From Phycisphaerae bacterium (GTDB lineage: Bacteria; Planctomycetota; Phycisphaerae; Sedimentisphaerales; Anaerohalosphaeraceae): a stretch of 7,185 bases of DNA. Of the stretch, positions 4,731 to 7,185 are shown piece after piece (position 1 is the stretch's first letter; every line of letters starts with the position of its first letter). The translations under genes were made by a program, and so were the position numbers. The notes below the pieces were generated by a model. It searched no databases. It was not told the origin of the DNA and was given only the letters and a program-made list of their open reading frames with translations. The DNA is taken from the NCBI GenBank assembly GCA_021736615.1, contig JAIPFN010000031.1, forward strand, positions 1-7,185, in the 5' to 3' direction.

Positions 4731-5723
4731 TTATTTTTTTGCCGTAACCATCCAGTGCGGCATCGGCGACGGCAGCGGAGTGACCTTCATATCGGTGAAA
4801 CCTGCCTGGCTTAACCAGTCCTTGACCTGCGAATCCGAAAAGACCCAGCCGTTTTCCGTCGTAAGCGCCATGTTGACCGCGAAAAGCGCACTGAATTTCG
4901 GCTGTGTATGAGTGTGGTCTGTCATCATGTCCATAACATTGACCGTCCCGCCGTCATTAAGGGAGTCGTAGGCTTTTTTAAACAGCTTGCAAATGCTTTC
5001 GGGCGATTCCTGGTGGAGAACGCCAAAGAAATTGACCGCGTCGTTACCATCAGGGAAAGCTATTTCCCGGTAGCTGCCCGGCAGCGTCTTTACACGTTCA
5101 GCCATGCCCTGGGCGGCGATGAGTTCACCGGCAATTTTGGCAACTTCGGGCAAATCCAGAACAGTGCAATTTACCTCAGGGTTATCTTTAGCGATCAATA
5201 CGGAGTAAGTACCGGGCCCGCCGCCGACATCGAGTATCTTTTTGCAATTGGAGAAATCCAGCATTGGAACGACTGCCCGCCCTATGCCCAGTGCACGGTA
5301 ATGCATCGACAAAACAAATGTTCGCGTGCGGTCTGCATCGTCGCCGAGGTGGAGTTCGGGTTTCTCGACGGGCTTACCGGTAGTTACAAGGCCCTTTAGC
5401 TTGCCCCATGCATCGTAGACATCGCGGTTATACCGAATGGCTCCGGAAAGATCGCCCGGAGAGCCGGGAACCAGGAAGAAATTGCTTTCCGGGGTGTTAC
5501 TGTAAAGATCGCCGTCTTTTTCGAGAAGGTTCAGAGCAACGCAGCCATCCAGAAGCAGTCGCCCGCCCCGCTCGTCGATCTTCAGTTCGCCGGCCAGTGT
5601 ATGCACGTCGGCCTTTTCGAGTTTGGCAAGAGCGGCGAAAACACCAATATCCGAAGCGGTAAAAAGTACGCAGGAATCATAAAAGGCACTGGCCATATTA
5701 ATAATGCCGTCAGGTTTTATCAT
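4731..5723 (-). CDS. SAM-dependent O-methyltransferase, ASMT/CrtF/BchU-like
   Basis: This 330-residue cytoplasmic enzyme would transfer a methyl group from S-adenosylmethionine to a small molecule, usually a hydroxyl of an aromatic or polyketide compound. The substrate cannot be read from the sequence. Residues about 10-80 form the helical winged-helix dimerisation domain of the family (FTASDIGVFAAL...LDGCVALNLLEKDGDLY). The Rossmann SAM-binding domain follows, with motif I LDVGGGPGTYS at 164-174, the acidic ribose-contacting strand VLDLPEV at 188-194, and LHQES at 236-240. H237 there is at the position of the family's catalytic base. The C-terminal HWMVTAKK is also typical. The length matches the usual 330-350. 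GGAG at 5731-5734 (minus strand) lies seven bases from the ATG. It is convergent with the tRNA fragment and belongs to the host side. Confidence 0.88.
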   Translation of the reverse strand: MIKPDGIINMASAFYDSCVLFTASDIGVFAALAKLEKADVHTLAGELKIDERGGRLLLDGCVALNLLEKDGDLYSNTPESNFFLVPGSPGDLSGAIRYNRDVYDAWGKLKGLVTTGKPVEKPELHLGDDADRTRTFVLSMHYRALGIGRAVVPMLDFSNCKKILDVGGGPGTYSVLIAKDNPEVNCTVLDLPEVAKIAGELIAAQGMAERVKTLPGSYREIAFPDGNDAVNFFGVLHQESPESICKLFKKAYDSLNDGGTVNVMDMMTDHTHTQPKFSALFAVNMALTTENGWVFSDSQVKDWLSQAGFTDMKVTPLPSPMPHWMVTAKK

Positions 5724-5777
5724 TAGGTTACTCCACTATTATAAATGAACTATCGTATCGGATTTCAATAATCCGGT

Positions 5778-5806
5778 ACTATAATTGAAAGCAAACTCCC
5801 GGTCAA
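5778..5806 (-). promoter_or_regulatory. sigma70-type promoter for the methyltransferase gene
   Basis: On the minus strand, TTGACC (5801-5806) is followed after exactly 17 bp by TATAGT (5778-5783). The predicted start is near 5771, giving a leader of about 48 nt. The predicted start coincides with a 6-bp hairpin (CGGATT at 5759-5764, AATCCG at 5770-5775, loop of five). Confidence 0.55.
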
Positions 5807-6097
5807 GCAAACTTCTATAAACAAAACGCCTGGGTGTATGCGGCAGAACCGGTATAGATATCACCGAGATAGAAAATTGGGTTTAGAACAGCTTAAAAGG
5901 CAATTCGTGTAAATAACTCGGTTTAATAGTTAAATTTCCGCGGGAAAGTGTACCAAAAGTTTACCGTTCTGTACCGGTTTTCATTTTGCGGAATTTTTAA
6001 TATCCAGATTTACCTGTTTTTCTATCCAAATGTTCCTTGCCGCTGCTTTGGTTAATTTATTGGTGCAACCCCGACGATCCGGAAGTCTTAATTTAAC

Positions 6098-6126
6098 TTG
6101 ACACTTCAGGTGAATTATTGTAGAAT
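6098..6126 (+). promoter_or_regulatory. sigma70-type promoter for the Gfo/Idh/MocA gene
   Basis: A perfect TTGACA (6098-6103) and TAGAAT (6121-6126) are separated by 17 bp. The predicted start near 6133 leaves a leader of about 72 nt before the ATG at 6205, with the ribosome binding site AAAGG at 6191-6195. Confidence 0.65.
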
Positions 6127-6204
6127 TTTTGGCATAATACGGAGAAAATTGTACTTTTGCCGTTGCATATTTAACGCCACTTATTTTTCGAAAGGCTTGA
6201 TAAA

Positions 6205-7185
6205 ATGGATATTGTAAAAAAGAAAATATCTCGACGTAGATTTATTAGCAGTACCGCAGGCGCGGCGGCGGCGTTTACTATCGTTCCCCGTCACGTTCTT
6301 GGCGGCGCAGGCAATGTCGCACCCAGCGAGAAACTGAACATTGCAGTGATCGGCTGCGGGGGGCAGGGCCGAAACAATATTCGGGGGCTTATGTCACAAA
6401 ACGACGCGCAAATCGTTGCAATCGCCGACCCGACAGAATCTGCTGATTACAAGCAGTTTTACTACAGAGGTTTTGCCGGTCGCGGCCCGGTCAAAGAATT
6501 GATCGAAAAACATTACCAGGCCTCCAATCCGAAATACACCTGTAATGCTTACAATGATTTCAGGGTGCTGTTTGATAAAGAAAAGAATATCGATGCGGTT
6601 TTGTGCGCGACACCGGACCACTGGCATGCTTATGTCGCGATAACTGCAATGAAACACGGCAAGCACATCTACTGCGAAAAACCGCTTGCTCACAATATAT
6701 GGGAAGTTCGACAGGTCGCGAAAGTTGCCGCTGAAACCAAGGTAGCTACGCAGATGGGTAACCAGGGACGTTCTTCGGGCGGCCATCCGACGATGCGTGA
6801 ATGGCTGGCCGACGGCGCTATCGGAACTGTAAAAGAAGTTCAGGCGTGGAGCAATGCAAGCGCGCATATTCGTCACAAGGGACGACCGACCGAAGTTATG
6901 GAGGTCCCAAAGGGTATGGACTGGAAGATGTGGGTGGGCCCTCGCGGGATGCGTCCTTACAGCCTGGAATACGCACCTTATACATGGCGCAACTGGTGGG
7001 CGTTCGGCAGCGGTATCACAGGCGATATGGCGATCCATCATTTTGATTCGGCGTGGATGGCGCTGAACCCGGGAGATCCGACCTGGATCGAGGGCAAAAC
7101 CGAATACATCGACAGCGAAACCACTTCGGATAATAACGAGGTAACCTGGATGTTCGAGAAAACCGGCAACCGGCCGGCTGTAAAG
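6205..7185 (+). CDS. Tat-exported Gfo/Idh/MocA family NAD(P)-dependent oxidoreductase, 3' end missing
   Basis: The gene is open to the window end (327 codons seen). Relatives are usually about 430-450 residues, so roughly the last quarter is missing. A twin-arginine signal opens the protein: SRRRFIS at 9-15, then an Ala-rich hydrophobic stretch and a probable cleavage region near residues 30-36. The Rossmann nucleotide motif AVIGCGGQG lies at 47-55, followed by the family landmarks ATPDHWHA at 135-142, CEKPLAHN at 157-164 (the conserved EKP lysine is K159) and MGNQG at 184-188. GDMAIHHFD at 273-281 probably supplies the active-site histidine of the C-terminal domain. The enzyme would act on a sugar, polyol or derivative outside the cytoplasm, presumably with cofactor bound before export. 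The substrate is unknown. AAAGG at 6191-6195, nine bases from the ATG, supports the start. Such proteins are often expanded in Planctomycetota. Confidence 0.9.
   Translation, partial: MDIVKKKISRRRFISSTAGAAAAFTIVPRHVLGGAGNVAPSEKLNIAVIGCGGQGRNNIRGLMSQNDAQIVAIADPTESADYKQFYYRGFAGRGPVKELIEKHYQASNPKYTCNAYNDFRVLFDKEKNIDAVLCATPDHWHAYVAITAMKHGKHIYCEKPLAHNIWEVRQVAKVAAETKVATQMGNQGRSSGGHPTMREWLADGAIGTVKEVQAWSNASAHIRHKGRPTEVMEVPKGMDWKMWVGPRGMRPYSLEYAPYTWRNWWAFGSGITGDMAIHHFDSAWMALNPGDPTWIEGKTEYIDSETTSDNNEVTWMFEKTGNRPAVK

Larger units (their letters stand above)
5724..6204. promoter_or_regulatory. divergent intergenic region with two promoters and candidate operators
   Basis: No gene is supported in these 481 bp, which are AT-richer than the flanking genes. 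Apart from the two promoters listed separately, there are three copies of CCGGTA: plus strand at 5773-5778 and 5849-5854, minus strand at 5972-5977. The second and third lie in a longer imperfect inverted repeat of 12 bases (5846-5857 against 5969-5980, 10 of 12 matching). A near-palindrome TTTCC-GCG-GGAAA lies at 5935-5947. A 24-codon reading frame at 6030-6101 has no ribosome binding site. The middle part (about 5820-6090) shows no other clear signal. Confidence 0.45.

Noticed and set aside
4908..5399. 163-codon plus-strand frame opposite the methyltransferase
   Set aside because: It is antisense to clear SAM-binding motifs of the methyltransferase and is a shadow of a GC-richer coding strand.
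6030..6101. 24-codon reading frame in the divergent intergenic region
   Set aside because: It has no ribosome binding site and overlaps the -35 of the oxidoreductase promoter.
6394..7041. 215-codon minus-strand frame opposite the oxidoreductase
   Set aside because: The plus-strand frame carries a Tat signal, Rossmann motif and EKP motif, while this one has no family features.

Overview
The window is a junction between the right end of an integrated phage (about 1-4674) and host chromosome (about 4675-7185). The boundary is a 20-base copy of the 3' end of a tRNA-Ser gene at 4655-4674. It consists of T-loop TTCGAAT, stem strand CCCGC, acceptor strand CTTCTCC and discriminator G. The 5' part of the tRNA is missing, and a rho-independent terminator follows directly. 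This is the expected product of tyrosine-recombinase integration into a tRNA gene: the intact tRNA-Ser, and probably the integrase, should lie at the other end of the element, left of this window.

The host part carries two divergent genes. One, on the minus strand, is a SAM-dependent O-methyltransferase of the hydroxyindole/carotenoid (ASMT/CrtF/BchU-like) type. The other, on the plus strand, is a Tat-exported Gfo/Idh/MocA family oxidoreductase cut by the window end. Tat-signal Gfo/Idh/MocA proteins of this kind are especially numerous in Planctomycetota and other PVC bacteria, so a planctomycete-like (possibly Phycisphaerae) host is my best inference. No rRNA or other lineage marker is present to confirm it. 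Each host gene has a good sigma70-type promoter in the 481-bp region between them, which also holds several small dyads and three CCGGTA hexamers.

The phage part reads entirely on the plus strand. A leader at 1-159 is followed by a compact cluster: a two-module tail-fibre-like protein (160-933), a small unknown basic protein (936-1322) and a 624-residue protein with a seven-rung, Cys-rich beta-helix-like core, probably a tailspike (1325-3199). After an 83-bp gap come a 71-residue protein ending in FGEG repeats (3283-3498), a gp4-like head-tail adaptor candidate (3503-4225) and an 83-residue membrane-anchored coiled-coil protein (4238-4489), possibly a spanin or other lysis accessory. Most of these genes have a clear Shine-Dalgarno sequence, usually seven bases from the start, and several are within a few bases of their neighbours, consistent with a late structural operon.

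The last 165 bp of the phage (4490-4654) are non-coding and unusually structured. They contain five GTAAC pentamers in 139 bp, dyads, and a near-consensus promoter (TTGACA, 17 bp, TATATT) pointing into the att core. I interpret this as the attP arm with candidate integrase-binding sites. The promoter would make only a roughly 110-nt RNA in the integrated state, but would read into the left end of the phage genome once the element is circular.
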